A stretch of DNA of 64,000 nucleotides from Microvirga alba (GCF_015694465.1 NZ_JADQDO010000001.1:682001-746000), one strand, 5' to 3'; shown: positions 46,569 to 55,466, numbered from the stretch's first letter. Translations and numbers: made by a program. The notes: generated by a model not told the origin, from the sequence alone.

Positions 46569-47231
46569 TCAAGACAACGCGCCGGGAACTTTGCGTGCGA
46601 GATGTCTCAGGAACCAATTCGATGCGGCGATGACGACTTGTTCCAACGTCCCTGGCTCCTCGAAGAGATGGGTCGCCCTGGGCACGACGATCAGGCTCGT
46701 TTCGCCGACCATCTGGCTTTGCGCGGCGCGGTTCAGCTCCAGCACGTCGTAATCCTCCCCGCCGACGATCAGAAGCGTTGGAGCCTGGACGCGCTCCAAG
46801 GCAGGGCCCGCGAGATCCGGTCGCCCGCCGCGCGAGACGACGGCCGCGACCAGATCCGGCGCATCGGCCGCGGCGACAAGCGCCGCCGCGGCCCCGGTGC
46901 TCGCTCCGAAAAGTCCGATCGGAAGAGCTTTCAGATCAGCCTGTCTTTCCGTCCAGCGCAGGACCTGGAGAACGCGGCCTCCCAGCAGCGGGATGTCGAA
47001 GACATTCCGGCGATCCAGCGACTCCATATCTGTGAGGAGGTCAAAGAGCAGCGTCGCAAGGCCGTGATCGTTCAATTGCCTCGCGACAAGGGTGTTGCGC
47101 GGGCTCAAGCGGCTCGATCCGCTCCCATGTGCGAACACGATGAGACCGATCGCTTCTCGCGGCAAGATCAGCGTACCCGGCAAGTCCAGGTCGCCGACGA
47201 GTACCTCTCTGACAAAATGCGAACGAGCCAT
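46569..47231 (-). CDS. Alpha/beta hydrolase (dienelactone-hydrolase-like)
   Basis: 220 aa. LPREAIGLIVFAHGSGSSRLSPRN is the oxyanion region, LFGASTGAAAALVAA the nucleophile elbow (Ser in GASTGA), and the late His is in VVPRATHLFEEPG. Enzymes of this group are often next to stress and low-oxygen genes in Rhizobiales; substrate unknown. I start at the ATG at 47231 with GGAG upstream; another ATG is at 47249. Confidence 0.87.
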   Translation of the reverse strand: MARSHFVREVLVGDLDLPGTLILPREAIGLIVFAHGSGSSRLSPRNTLVARQLNDHGLATLLFDLLTDMESLDRRNVFDIPLLGGRVLQVLRWTERQADLKALPIGLFGASTGAAAALVAAADAPDLVAAVVSRGGRPDLAGPALERVQAPTLLIVGGEDYDVLELNRAAQSQMVGETSLIVVPRATHLFEEPGTLEQVVIAASNWFLRHLARKVPGALS

Positions 47232-47263
47232 GGTGAACACTATCTCCATGGCCTGTATGGGTT

Positions 47264-47277
47264 TTGATATTCCTCAA
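47264..47277 (-). promoter_or_regulatory. FNR/FixK-type site upstream of the alpha/beta hydrolase
   Basis: TTGATATTCCTCAA fits TTGA-N6-TCAA. The -41.5 geometry would put transcription start almost on the ATG at 47231, so the spacing is poor and use at another distance would be needed. Confidence 0.45.
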
Positions 47278-47313
47278 CGGGAGAGCCATTCGGCGGCTCG
47301 GCTTTGTTGCTGC

Positions 47314-47784
47314 TCAGCCCCCATGGCGACCGTATCGGCCGATCAGTTCAGCCGAGGCGATGACATAGGGCTTCGCCATCGCGAGGATCTGAGGGCCCCT
47401 TGTCCTGGCTGGAACGTCGTTGAGAAGGCGATCCAAGGCGCTGAGTCTGAAACGATAGGCGTGCGGCCCGTCTCCGCGAGGAGGGCAGGGACCACCATAA
47501 CCCATTCGCCCGAAATCGTTGGCAGCCTGCTGAAACCTGCCTCCCTGGCGGAATCCGATGCCTTCGGTCAGGCCGTGGAGATCCGGCGGGATGTTGAACG
47601 CGACCCAATGACAGAAGACCCCATGGGGAGCGTCGGGATCGTCACACGACAGGAGCAGTGACACGGTGCCAGGAGGAACGCCCGTCCAATCCAAGGGCGG
47701 CGATAGATCGTCGCCGTCGCAGGTATATGTCTGCGGGATCGGACCGTTTTCGAGGAACGCCGAGCTCGTCAGCTTCATTCCCAT
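47314..47784 (-). CDS. YbhB/YbcL-family phosphatidylethanolamine-binding-like protein
   Basis: 156 aa PEBP fold. YTCDGDDLSPPLDWTGVPPGT and DPDAPHGVFCHWVAFNIP contain the ligand-pocket Asp and His. Function in bacteria is unclear; the family is linked to kinase inhibition in eukaryotes. GGGAGGGG lies about 8 bp before the ATG. It is divergent from the deformylase-like gene across a possible FixK-type site. Confidence 0.9.
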   Translation of the reverse strand: MGMKLTSSAFLENGPIPQTYTCDGDDLSPPLDWTGVPPGTVSLLLSCDDPDAPHGVFCHWVAFNIPPDLHGLTEGIGFRQGGRFQQAANDFGRMGYGGPCPPRGDGPHAYRFRLSALDRLLNDVPARTRGPQILAMAKPYVIASAELIGRYGRHGG

Positions 47785-47837
47785 GGCCGCGCCCCTCCCT
47801 GAATGGGAAAGAATTAGCATTCGGGTCGGACCGCCGG

Positions 47838-47851
47838 CTGATAATTGTCAA
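47838..47851. promoter_or_regulatory. FNR/FixK-like site with one mismatch between PEBP and deformylase-like genes
   Basis: On the minus strand TTGA-CAATTA-TCAG, one base off the consensus. Centre at -41.5 gives starts 19 nt before the PEBP ATG and 43 nt before the deformylase-like start. Confidence 0.4.
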
Positions 47852-47928
47852 CGTGATCTTCCAGCAAGAAGCAACGCGCGAACCGGAAGCCTATGCTAGC
47901 TGTGGTGTCGCGTTTGAGGAGACAGTGC

Positions 47929-48426
47929 TTGGCATTACGTCAGATCGTTCGTTATCCCGATCCCCGGTTGCGCCAGCGCGCGGAAGCCATCAGCGTCTTC
48001 GATGATGCGCTTCGGGCGCTTACGACGGACCTGTTGGATACGATGCTGGCAGCGCCCGGTGTCGGCATCACCGCTCCGCATGTGGGAGTTCTTGCGCGGC
48101 TTGTCGTGATCCAGATCGAGCCCGGGACAGAGCCGCGCATCTATGCAAACCCACAGGTGGTTTGGTCATCTCCGGAGATCATTCGGCATGTTGAGGGGAG
48201 CGTCTCAATGCCCGGTGTCACCGAGGAACTTGAGCGGCCTGCGCGTGTGCGGGTGAGCTATCGCGACCTCGACGGAATTGAACATGAGGAGGAGGCCGAG
48301 GGCTTCCTGGCTGTGTGCCTGCAGCACGAGATTGATCAGCTCGATGGGATCTTCTGGATCGACCGGCTCTCGCGGCTCAAGCGCGACCGCGTCATCAAGC
48401 GTTTCGAGAAGCTTCAGCGGAGGTAG
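47929..48426 (+). CDS. Peptide deformylase-like protein lacking metal ligands
   Basis: 165 aa. Starts at a TTG with GAGGAG 8 bp upstream, giving the usual MALRQIVRYPDPRLRQ. Deformylase motif 1 (GxGxAAxQ) is GVGITAPHVG, motif 2 (EGCxS) is EGSVSMPG with Cys replaced by Ser, and motif 3 (HExDH) is HEIDQ with the second His replaced by Gln. Two of three metal ligands are therefore changed and deformylase activity is unlikely. The fold looks intact (VRVSYRDLDGIEHEEEAEGFLA). An ATG at 47893 would add 12 residues. Part of the FixK-boxed region. Confidence 0.85.
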   Translation: MALRQIVRYPDPRLRQRAEAISVFDDALRALTTDLLDTMLAAPGVGITAPHVGVLARLVVIQIEPGTEPRIYANPQVVWSSPEIIRHVEGSVSMPGVTEELERPARVRVSYRDLDGIEHEEEAEGFLAVCLQHEIDQLDGIFWIDRLSRLKRDRVIKRFEKLQRR

Positions 48427-48473
48427 CGGCCTGCTGGACTTCGATAGGAGCGCGCCCTGCTGCAGGATGGAAA

Positions 48474-48496
48474 ATGGCCGGGACGAACCCGGCCAT
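48474..48496. terminator. 9-bp hairpin after the deformylase-like gene
   Basis: ATGGCCGGG and CCCGGCCAT pair around ACGAA, about 50 bp after the stop. No T-run, so only a candidate terminator. Confidence 0.45.
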
Positions 48497-48534
48497 GAGG
48501 CGATGCCACGGATAGCGCGACATCGGTTCCTGTC

Positions 48535-48572
48535 GCGCAAGCCGGGGCGCTCAGTGTGTCCCCGGCTTGCGC
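48535..48572. repeat. 13-bp perfect inverted repeat between convergent genes
   Basis: GCGCAAGCCGGGG and CCCCGGCTTGCGC with a 12-nt loop, just past the end of the minus-strand nucleotidase gene. Probably a bidirectional transcript end. Stem and loop lengths equal those of the repeat at 12628-12665. Confidence 0.55.
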
Positions 48573-48595
48573 ATGTTGGAGCCCGAGGATGAGCC

Positions 48596-50263
48596 TCAGT
48601 TCAAGCGCGTAATGCGATCCAGCTTCACGGGTTCGATAGGGCTGTTGCCGGCGAAATAGGCAGCGAACGCATCGATGTCGAAGAGACCGTAGAGCGGGTT
48701 CTTGCCTTCCTTGAGCACGGAGAAACCGTCGCCGCCGTCGGCCAGGAAGTTGTTGATCGTCACCCGGTAGCTCGCCTCCATCGAGAGCGGCTTGCCGTTC
48801 AGCTTCACGCTATCCGCGAGGACACGGTCGCCGACAGGGCGAGCATTGTCCCAGCTGTAGGTGAAGCCCTTCGACACATGCAGAATGCGGGGCTTCGGCT
48901 GGTTGATCCACTGCTGTTCCAGCATGGTCTTGATCTGCGCGCCGGTGAGATCGACGGTGACCAGGGAGTTGGCGAAGGGTTGGACCGCGAACAGCCCGGC
49001 ATAGGTGACCTTGCCCTCGTCCTTCATGGGAAGGTCCGTCCGGACGCCGCCGGGATTCATGAAGGCGATCAGCGCTTGGCCATCCCTCTCCGTGGCCGTC
49101 GCAGCCAGCTGCGAATCCGCGATCAGATTGCCCAGGGTGGTCTCGCCCGACGGGCTTTCGTCCTTGGTCAAGGCAGCGGACATGCGTCCGACCACGCGGT
49201 TCGCGAGGGGAGCCGCAACCTTCTGGTATTCCTCGATCAGCTTGGTCTGCTCGGGATCCTTGGCATAGACGGCGGTATCCACGATCACGTTGTCGGCCTT
49301 GGCCTGAACGAGGTCGCGGGTTTTGCGGTCGATCTTCAGGTCGATATTGGTGACGACCGAGCCGAACTTGTCGCCGCTCGTGACGAGACGCCCGTCGATC
49401 TGGCAGTTATAGGCCTTGTGTGTGTGGCCGCTGATGACGAGATCGACGGCTTTGTCGAGCTTCTTGACGATACCGACGATGGGGCCGGAAATGCCCGGGC
49501 ACTCGTTGTAATCACCGGTCGGGAAGCCGCCTTCGTGGATCAGCACGACGATGGTTTCAATCCCCTGGGCGCGGATCTGCGGTACCAGGGCGTTCACGGT
49601 TTCCGCCTCGTCCTGGAATTTCAGCCCGGCCACGCCCGACGGCATGACGATGCCGGGGGTGTCCTTCAGGGTCAGGCCGATGAAGGCCACCGGAACACCC
49701 TCGAATTCCTTGACGTAGTAGGGCGGAAGGACCGTCTTTCCTGTGGCGGTATCGAAAGTGCTGGCCGCCAGGTACTTGTATTTCGCGCCACCGAACGGGC
49801 GCGGACCGGCGCAGCCGTCCTTCGGGTGGCAGCCGCCGTTCTGCATCCGGAGCAATTCGTCCTTGCCCTCGTCGAACTCGTGGTTGCCGACGGCCGAAGC
49901 CTCGAGCCCCATGAGCGACAGGGATTCCACGGTCGGCTCGTCGTGGAAGAGGGCCGACAGAAGTGGACTTGCGCCGATCAGGTCGCCCGCGGCGACGAAA
50001 ATCGAATTCTTGTTGCCGCTCTTGAGCTGCTTGACGAGGGTCGCCATGGCCTCGGAGCCGCCCGCAGGCACGGTGATCTGCTTGGACGGATCCTTCGGGT
50101 CGCGGATCTTGATGCCGCCGGCCGGAAGGAGGTTGCCGTGAAAGTCATTGATCGCAAGAATTCGCACATCAATGGGACCGGCCGCATCCTGCGCATGGGC
50201 CGCGCCCGCGACGCCGAACAATGCAAGCTGGGCCGTCATGGCCAGCATGGATAGACGTTTCAT
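48596..50263 (-). CDS. Bifunctional UDP-sugar hydrolase/5'-nucleotidase (UshA-type), periplasmic
   Basis: 555 aa. Signal peptide (MKRLSMLAMTAQLALFGVAGAAHAQ, cut after AHA). The metallophosphatase motifs are ILAINDFHGNL, AAGDLIG, VGNHEFDEG, LIHEG and ISGHTHKAYN; the C-terminal substrate domain carries FMNPGGVRTDL. It hydrolyses nucleotides outside the cytoplasm. Divergent from ku across 364 bp. Confidence 0.94.
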   Translation of the reverse strand: MKRLSMLAMTAQLALFGVAGAAHAQDAAGPIDVRILAINDFHGNLLPAGGIKIRDPKDPSKQITVPAGGSEAMATLVKQLKSGNKNSIFVAAGDLIGASPLLSALFHDEPTVESLSLMGLEASAVGNHEFDEGKDELLRMQNGGCHPKDGCAGPRPFGGAKYKYLAASTFDTATGKTVLPPYYVKEFEGVPVAFIGLTLKDTPGIVMPSGVAGLKFQDEAETVNALVPQIRAQGIETIVVLIHEGGFPTGDYNECPGISGPIVGIVKKLDKAVDLVISGHTHKAYNCQIDGRLVTSGDKFGSVVTNIDLKIDRKTRDLVQAKADNVIVDTAVYAKDPEQTKLIEEYQKVAAPLANRVVGRMSAALTKDESPSGETTLGNLIADSQLAATATERDGQALIAFMNPGGVRTDLPMKDEGKVTYAGLFAVQPFANSLVTVDLTGAQIKTMLEQQWINQPKPRILHVSKGFTYSWDNARPVGDRVLADSVKLNGKPLSMEASYRVTINNFLADGGDGFSVLKEGKNPLYGLFDIDAFAAYFAGNSPIEPVKLDRITRLN

Positions 50264-50551
50264 GGAAGTCTGCCCCTTCGGAAGGTTTGTTCGTTAGAGA
50301 ACGCTATAATAGCACAAATACCTTAGGCTATTTGCCCGCGTCGTGAGAAGGGGCCTTCAAAACCGTAGGTCCGCTGTTTTGTCCAGCGCGGGAAGGCGTG
50401 TGGCGCAGGGAAGAACGTGCGGTAATGCAGCAGGCGCGCTGCGTCCGCCGTGGCGGCAACTCCGTCCACCGCACCGGAAGCACAGTTCCATGCCCTTACG
50501 GAAATAGTTGAGGGCGCACTTGCTGGCGGGTGATTGCGGGTATTCTCAAAA
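50264..50551. other. Gene-free upstream region of the nucleotidase and ku genes
   Basis: AT-rich near 50280-50335 with TATAAT at 50305-50310, otherwise ordinary. No coding frame is credible. The right end leads into the EcfG-type promoter of ku. Confidence 0.4.
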
Positions 50552-50576
50552 GGAACCAGCGAACAAAACCTTTGTT
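50552..50576 (+). promoter_or_regulatory. EcfG-type promoter of ku (first copy)
   Basis: GGAAC-N17-GTT, the pattern of the alphaproteobacterial general stress sigma factor EcfG (RpoE2). The expected transcript start is about 45 nt before the ku ATG. Confidence 0.68.
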
Positions 50577-50627
50577 GATCCCCGGTGAACCACCTTCCTG
50601 GGGGCGTGAGCCTCGAAGGATAGCGCC

Positions 50628-51434
50628 ATGGCACCTCGTTCCTTCTGGAAAGGCTATCTGAAGCTGTCTCTCGTGACCTGTCCGGTTGCGATGGTCCCGG
50701 CGATTACAGAGGGCGAGAAGGTTCGGTTCCACACATTGAACCGTGCGACGGGCCATCGCGTCGAGACCGCCTATGTCGATCCGGGTACAGGCGAGCGCGT
50801 CGAAAAGGACGACGAGGTCAAGGGGTATCAGAGCGGAGAGGGCGAGTACGTCCTTCTGGAAGACGAAGAACTTGAGTCCGTCGCTCTCGAGAGCGCACGG
50901 ACTATCGACATCGACATGTTCGTTCCGAAGGATTCGATCGGATCGATTTGGTATGATCGACCTCACTATCTCGTGCCGGACGATCCTGTCGGAGAGGAGG
51001 CTTTCTCCGTCATTCGCGACGCGATGGAAGCGACGGAGATGGTGGGCATCTCGCGACTGGTTCTCTATCGCCGGGAACGGGCCGTCATGCTTGAGCCGCG
51101 CGATCGCGGCATCGTGCTCTGGACCTTGCGCTACGGTGACGAGGTTCGCGATCCCGAGCCCTATTTCGGGCATATTGGGGCCGAGAAAGTCGATCCCCAA
51201 TTGATGTCTCTGGTTTCAGCGCTGATCGACGAACGGAGGCGAGCCTGGAGCGCCGACATGGTGAGCGACCCCGTCCAGGAGAGCCTGCTCGCGCTCATTG
51301 CATCAAAGAAAAGGGGCAAACGTCCGCAAAAGGCGAAGGGCGCGCCGGAGCGCCCGAGCAATGTCATCAACATCATGGATGCCCTGCGAAGGAGCCTCGC
51401 GTCCGAGGAGAAGCGGCCCAAGGGCCGGAACTAG
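50628..51434 (+). CDS. ku: Ku DNA end-binding protein (copy 1)
   Basis: 268 aa single-domain bacterial Ku. SFWKGYLKLSLVTCPVAM and FHTLNRATGHRV start the beta-barrel; the bridging region with YDRPHYLVPDD follows, and a Lys/Arg-rich tail ends the protein. Ku binds broken DNA ends and recruits LigD for non-homologous end joining. Convergent with ligD, 6 bp between stops. AAGGA precedes the ATG. Two Ku genes near one ligD are typical of Rhizobiales, where heteromers can form. Confidence 0.95.
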   Translation: MAPRSFWKGYLKLSLVTCPVAMVPAITEGEKVRFHTLNRATGHRVETAYVDPGTGERVEKDDEVKGYQSGEGEYVLLEDEELESVALESARTIDIDMFVPKDSIGSIWYDRPHYLVPDDPVGEEAFSVIRDAMEATEMVGISRLVLYRRERAVMLEPRDRGIVLWTLRYGDEVRDPEPYFGHIGAEKVDPQLMSLVSALIDERRRAWSADMVSDPVQESLLALIASKKRGKRPQKAKGAPERPSNVINIMDALRRSLASEEKRPKGRN

Positions 51435-51440
51435 CCGCTG

Positions 51441-53948
51441 CTACGCGGCTCTTTTGCGTCGCGCGGGCTGCCTCGGAAGCGGGACAGCCGCGTGCCAAAA
51501 GTCGGCCCATGGATCGGCTGCGAGATGGGAAAGGCGGATGGCCGCGTTGTTCACGGTGAAATAAGCAGGCCCCAATCCGCCACCAAGCTCATTCCATGCG
51601 AGCGGCATCGATACCGGCGCTCCGGGACGGGCACGGGTGGAATAAGGCGCAACAGCGGTGGCACCGCGCCCATTACGAAGATAGTCGACGAGAATCCGTC
51701 CCTTTCGTTTCAATTTGGTTGTCTTGGCGACGAAACGTTCGGGGCTGTCGGACGCCATCGCGTCGGCAATACTTTTCGTGAAAGCCTTCACCTCGTCCCA
51801 TTGCGCACCCTGCTTGAGGGGGGCAACCACGTGCAATCCTTTGCCGCCGGAGGTCTTGACGAAGCTCGTCAATCCGCAAGCCGCGAGCCGGTTGCGCACT
51901 TCGGTCGCGGCACTGATGACGCTGTCCCACGGCACGCTTTCGTCGGGATCGAGATCCATGATGATCATGTCGGGTTGTTCGAGGGCTGCCATCGTCGAGC
52001 CCCACGGGTGAATTTCAAGAACGCCGGCCTGAACAAGGCTGATCAACCCGTCCAGGTCGTCGATCGTGATGATCGGCTCCTTGCTCGTGTCCTTTGGATC
52101 GTGGGCGAGTTTGATGTGGCGGCTTAGCCCTTTCCACGCGTGCTTCTGAAAGAAACATAGTCCCGCAATTCCGTCCGGACAGCGCACGAGAGCGAGCGGG
52201 CGCCCCACGACAAAGGGGGCCATCCGTTGCCAGACATCGGCATAGTAATCCGCAAGCCCTTCCTTGGTCACACCTGCGTCCGGCCAGTAGAGACGATCCT
52301 GATGAGTGAGTTTGACCGGTGATTTCAACTTGGTGCTCGCGACGTTTCGGGCGGTTTCACGAACAATTTCACGCGCCGGCTTATCCTCCCGCAGACCTCT
52401 AAAGGACGCATGTCGAAGGTTGCCGTCTGCCGTCCAGCCGCGGACCTCGATCTCTGCAACCACCTCTGGCTTGACGTAGCGCACGTGGCGCGCCGCCTCC
52501 GCGTCGAGGCGGCGTATGAAAGGGCTCTCAGGGGTTCGGATACGTTCCAGCCGTTCGTAGAGATCCTGCGCGACGGCCGCGGTGTAACCAGTGCCGACGC
52601 GACCGACAGGGACAAGCTCATCGCCCTCATAATATCCCAGGACCAGCGAACCGATGGCCTTGCGCGAGGTTGTGGATGGAACGAACCCGCACACCACGAA
52701 TTCCTGGCTTTCCGAACATTTGGATTTGACCCAGCTCTTGTTTCGGCCGGAACGATAGGGCGCGTCACGCAGCTTTGAAACGACGCCTTCCAGACTGAGA
52801 CGGCAAGCGTGCTGCAAGACCACGTCGCCGTCCTGCTCGAAATGCGCGCTATAGCGAAGGGGCCCGCCGCCATCAGCGAGGAGTTGGCTCAAACCGTCCT
52901 TGCGCGAAATCAGCGGCACCGCGCGAAGATCGTAACCGTCGAGATACAGAAGATCGAAAGCGTAGAAGACGAACCGGTCGGTCCGGCCCTCGCTCAGGTC
53001 CGATTGGAGGGATGAAAAGTCAGACGCGCCGTTTTCATTCTCGACGACGAGCTCCCCGTCGATCAGGGCCGTGTCGAGCGGAAGAGCCTTGAAGGCGGAG
53101 GCAAGGCGCTCGCCGAATTTGGCGCTCCAGTCCAGCCCGCTCCGCGTGAGGAGTTTTACGCGCCTGCCATCGATGCGGACTTGTAGCCGGTAACCATCGA
53201 ATTTGATCTCATGGATCCAGCGAGCCCCGTCGGGAGGCTTGCCGGTCAACGTGGCCAAGCTAGGTTCAACGAAACCGGGAATAGCTGCTTTGCGCGCTCC
53301 CTTCAGCTTCGACGGCTCAGGCTTCGCGGGCCCGGCACTCTCCTGAATGATCTTTCCCGATTTCGAGGACCAGCCAGGTGGTTCCCCCGCGACATCCTCG
53401 ATGAGGCGTCCGGTTTTGGCGGATTCCGGCCGCTCGACAAGAATATCAGGCGCATTCTCGGGCCGGGCTTCATCATCGTCACCTTTGATCAGGAGCCAGT
53501 TCTCCCGCTTTTCGCGCGGCTTTCCGCGAATTCGCACCAGATGCCACCGGCCTTTGAGCTTTTCACCGTTCAACTCAAAGTCCAGGTGGCCCTTGGCGTA
53601 TCCTTTATGCGCATCTCCAATGGGATTCCATTGCCCGCGGTCCCACACGATCACAGTTCCGCCGCCATATTCACCCTTCGGGATCGTGCCTTCAAAGTCT
53701 CCATATTCCAGGGGGTGATCCTCGACGTGGACAGCGAGGCGTTTCTCCCCAGGAAACAGACTCGGCCCTCGCGTCACGGCCCAGCTCTTGAGGACGCCGT
53801 CCATTTCCAGCCGCAGATCGTAGTGTAGGCGACGGGCGGCGTGTTTCTGGATGACGAAGCTGTGTCCGGGCGAGGGGGCTTTCGACGCACCGGGCGGCTC
53901 AGAGGTCCGTTTGAAGTCCCGCTTCTCGCGATAGGTCTCGAGCACCAT
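51441..53948 (-). CDS. ligD: Multi-domain DNA ligase D (phosphoesterase-ligase-polymerase)
   Basis: 835 aa with all three domains. N-terminal 3'-phosphoesterase (about 28-180): RRLHYDLRLEMDG and GTIPKGEYGGG. Central ATP-dependent ligase (about 220-530): catalytic Lys in EIKFDGYR, with DGELV and SLEGVVSKL. C-terminal AEP-type polymerase (about 560-815): DLDPDESVPW holds the metal Asp pair, GGKGLHVVAPL and ILVDYLRN follow. Order PE-LIG-POL is the Rhizobiales/Pseudomonas type. It carries out end processing, fill-in and ligation in NHEJ. Starts 3 bp after the second ku's stop. Confidence 0.97.
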   Translation of the reverse strand: MVLETYREKRDFKRTSEPPGASKAPSPGHSFVIQKHAARRLHYDLRLEMDGVLKSWAVTRGPSLFPGEKRLAVHVEDHPLEYGDFEGTIPKGEYGGGTVIVWDRGQWNPIGDAHKGYAKGHLDFELNGEKLKGRWHLVRIRGKPREKRENWLLIKGDDDEARPENAPDILVERPESAKTGRLIEDVAGEPPGWSSKSGKIIQESAGPAKPEPSKLKGARKAAIPGFVEPSLATLTGKPPDGARWIHEIKFDGYRLQVRIDGRRVKLLTRSGLDWSAKFGERLASAFKALPLDTALIDGELVVENENGASDFSSLQSDLSEGRTDRFVFYAFDLLYLDGYDLRAVPLISRKDGLSQLLADGGGPLRYSAHFEQDGDVVLQHACRLSLEGVVSKLRDAPYRSGRNKSWVKSKCSESQEFVVCGFVPSTTSRKAIGSLVLGYYEGDELVPVGRVGTGYTAAVAQDLYERLERIRTPESPFIRRLDAEAARHVRYVKPEVVAEIEVRGWTADGNLRHASFRGLREDKPAREIVRETARNVASTKLKSPVKLTHQDRLYWPDAGVTKEGLADYYADVWQRMAPFVVGRPLALVRCPDGIAGLCFFQKHAWKGLSRHIKLAHDPKDTSKEPIITIDDLDGLISLVQAGVLEIHPWGSTMAALEQPDMIIMDLDPDESVPWDSVISAATEVRNRLAACGLTSFVKTSGGKGLHVVAPLKQGAQWDEVKAFTKSIADAMASDSPERFVAKTTKLKRKGRILVDYLRNGRGATAVAPYSTRARPGAPVSMPLAWNELGGGLGPAYFTVNNAAIRLSHLAADPWADFWHAAVPLPRQPARRKRAA

Positions 53949-53951
53949 GGG

Positions 53952-54863
53952 TCAGCCCGCCTTTCGGCGGTGCGATGCGGCACTTGATGCCCTCTTCCTG
54001 GCTGTGGACTTCGCCTTGCCGGCAGGCCCTTTATCGCGGCTTGAGCTGGATCCGCTGCTCCGTTTGCCTGCGCTTCTTCGTGTCGGCGTTCCAACGCCAG
54101 CGCTTTGCCTCAGCGCTTCCATCAGATCGATGGCCTTTTTGGCAGGAGCGGCCTTGCGGGCCTGAATGGGCTTACCCTCAAGTTTTGCGCGGACCAGTTC
54201 GGTCAGGGCGGCTTCGTAGCGATCCTTGAATTCCTTGGGATCAAACGTCCCGCGTTTGGTGTCGATGATGTGCTTCGCGAGATCGAGCATCTCGCCCTTC
54301 GTCTTGATCTCGGGGATCCCGTCAAACGCATCCTTCGCCGAGCGAACCTGGTAGTTGAAGTTAAGAGTGGTCGCGATCAGGCCTGCGCCGTACGATCTGA
54401 TCAGAACCGTCCGCACGCGGCGAAAGAGAACAGCCCGCGCAATGGCCGCAACGTCCTTCGCGCGCATGCCTTCGCGAACCAGGGCAAATGCCTGCTCGGC
54501 AAGATCGGTTGTCGGCGCGAGGTAATAGGGTCGATCGAAATAGACATCATCGATGTCACGGCATGCCACGAATGCCTCGACGGCGAGGGTCTTGTCGCTC
54601 TCCGGTATGACCGCAGCGATTTCATCGGGTTCGACGATCACGTACTCGCCGTTGCCAATCTCATATCCCTTGACCTGGTCCTCTGGAGCGACTGCCTTTC
54701 CTGTCTCCGCGTCGACGAACTGACGTTGAACCCGGTGGCCGGTTTCACGATTGAGGACATGAAATGCCATGCGTTCAGACGTGGACGCGGCCGTGTAAAG
54801 CGCGACCGGGCACGCAAGCTCGGCAATTTTGAGAAAACCCTTCCAGTTAGCCCGAGGCACCAC
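53952..54863 (-). CDS. ku: Ku DNA end-binding protein (copy 2)
   Basis: 303 aa. NWKGFLKIAELACPVALYTAAS and FHVLNRETGHRV match copy 1; YFDRPYYLAP is the bridge region. The C-terminus is a long Lys/Arg/Ser-rich tail (from about 260) that copy 1 lacks; such tails bind DNA and may let Ku thread onto it. GTG start with GGGGGAG about 10 bp upstream. Heads the ku-ligD operon. Confidence 0.95.
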   Translation of the reverse strand: MVPRANWKGFLKIAELACPVALYTAASTSERMAFHVLNRETGHRVQRQFVDAETGKAVAPEDQVKGYEIGNGEYVIVEPDEIAAVIPESDKTLAVEAFVACRDIDDVYFDRPYYLAPTTDLAEQAFALVREGMRAKDVAAIARAVLFRRVRTVLIRSYGAGLIATTLNFNYQVRSAKDAFDGIPEIKTKGEMLDLAKHIIDTKRGTFDPKEFKDRYEAALTELVRAKLEGKPIQARKAAPAKKAIDLMEALRQSAGVGTPTRRSAGKRSSGSSSSRDKGPAGKAKSTARKRASSAASHRRKAG

Positions 54864-54892
54864 GGCAGGAACTCCCCCTGATGCGAGATCAA

Positions 54893-54917
54893 CTCAACCT
54901 GACAGTCTGCGTTCCAT
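54893..54917 (-). promoter_or_regulatory. EcfG-type promoter of the ku-ligD operon
   Basis: On the minus strand GGAAC-N17-GTT, the same spacing as upstream of the other ku. The likely transcript start is about 23 nt before the GTG. Confidence 0.68.
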
Positions 54918-55070
54918 GAGGGACGAGTTGCGGCGACTTCCGTGAATGGGTGGCGACTGCAATAGCTTTAGGGCCTCTCCGGTGGGGGACGGATCCCAGA
55001 CATCGCGGATGGTGACAGTCGGAACCGACGTCGGCCTCGCGCATTCACCGTTCTCTGTGAGGAGGAAAAA

Positions 55071-55466
55071 ATGCGCCGTTTCCTGATCGCGTTTGCTGCT
55101 ACGTCGATGTTCGCCGGTGCCGCTGCCGCCCAAACTGCGGTGACAATCACGCCCGAGATCTTTGCAAAAGCTCAGCCGACCGATGTGCTAAGCCACAACC
55201 TCATCGGGCTCAACATCGTCAACGACGGGAACCAGACGATTGGCGAGATCAAGGACCTGATCCTTTCACAGGGACAACTCGGCGGCTACATCGTGTCCGT
55301 GGGAGGCTTTTTGGGGCTAGGCGAGCACTATGTCATCGTCCGGCCGAGCGCGGTGAAGGTCCTCTACGTCGAGAACGACAACAAATGGAAAGCCGTCATG
55401 AACGCGACGAAAGATCAGCTCAAGGCGGCGCCGGAGTTCAAGTACGAAGGACGCTGGAAGCGGTGA
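55071..55466 (+). CDS. Exported PRC-barrel domain protein
   Basis: 131 aa. Signal peptide (MRRFLIAFAATSMFAGAAAAQ) and a PRC-barrel (about 45-110) with LIGLNIVNDGNQTIGEIKDL. Such single-domain periplasmic forms are common in Rhizobiales, with unclear roles. GAGGAGG lies about 5 bp before the ATG. It is upstream of and divergent from the ku-ligD operon; an EcfG-like GGAAC near 55029 lacks a matching -10. Confidence 0.85.
   Translation: MRRFLIAFAATSMFAGAAAAQTAVTITPEIFAKAQPTDVLSHNLIGLNIVNDGNQTIGEIKDLILSQGQLGGYIVSVGGFLGLGEHYVIVRPSAVKVLYVENDNKWKAVMNATKDQLKAAPEFKYEGRWKR

Noticed and set aside
55029..55060. EcfG-type promoter for the PRC-barrel gene
   Set aside because: GGAAC is present but the next GTT is 24 nt away, outside the 16-17 nt spacing.
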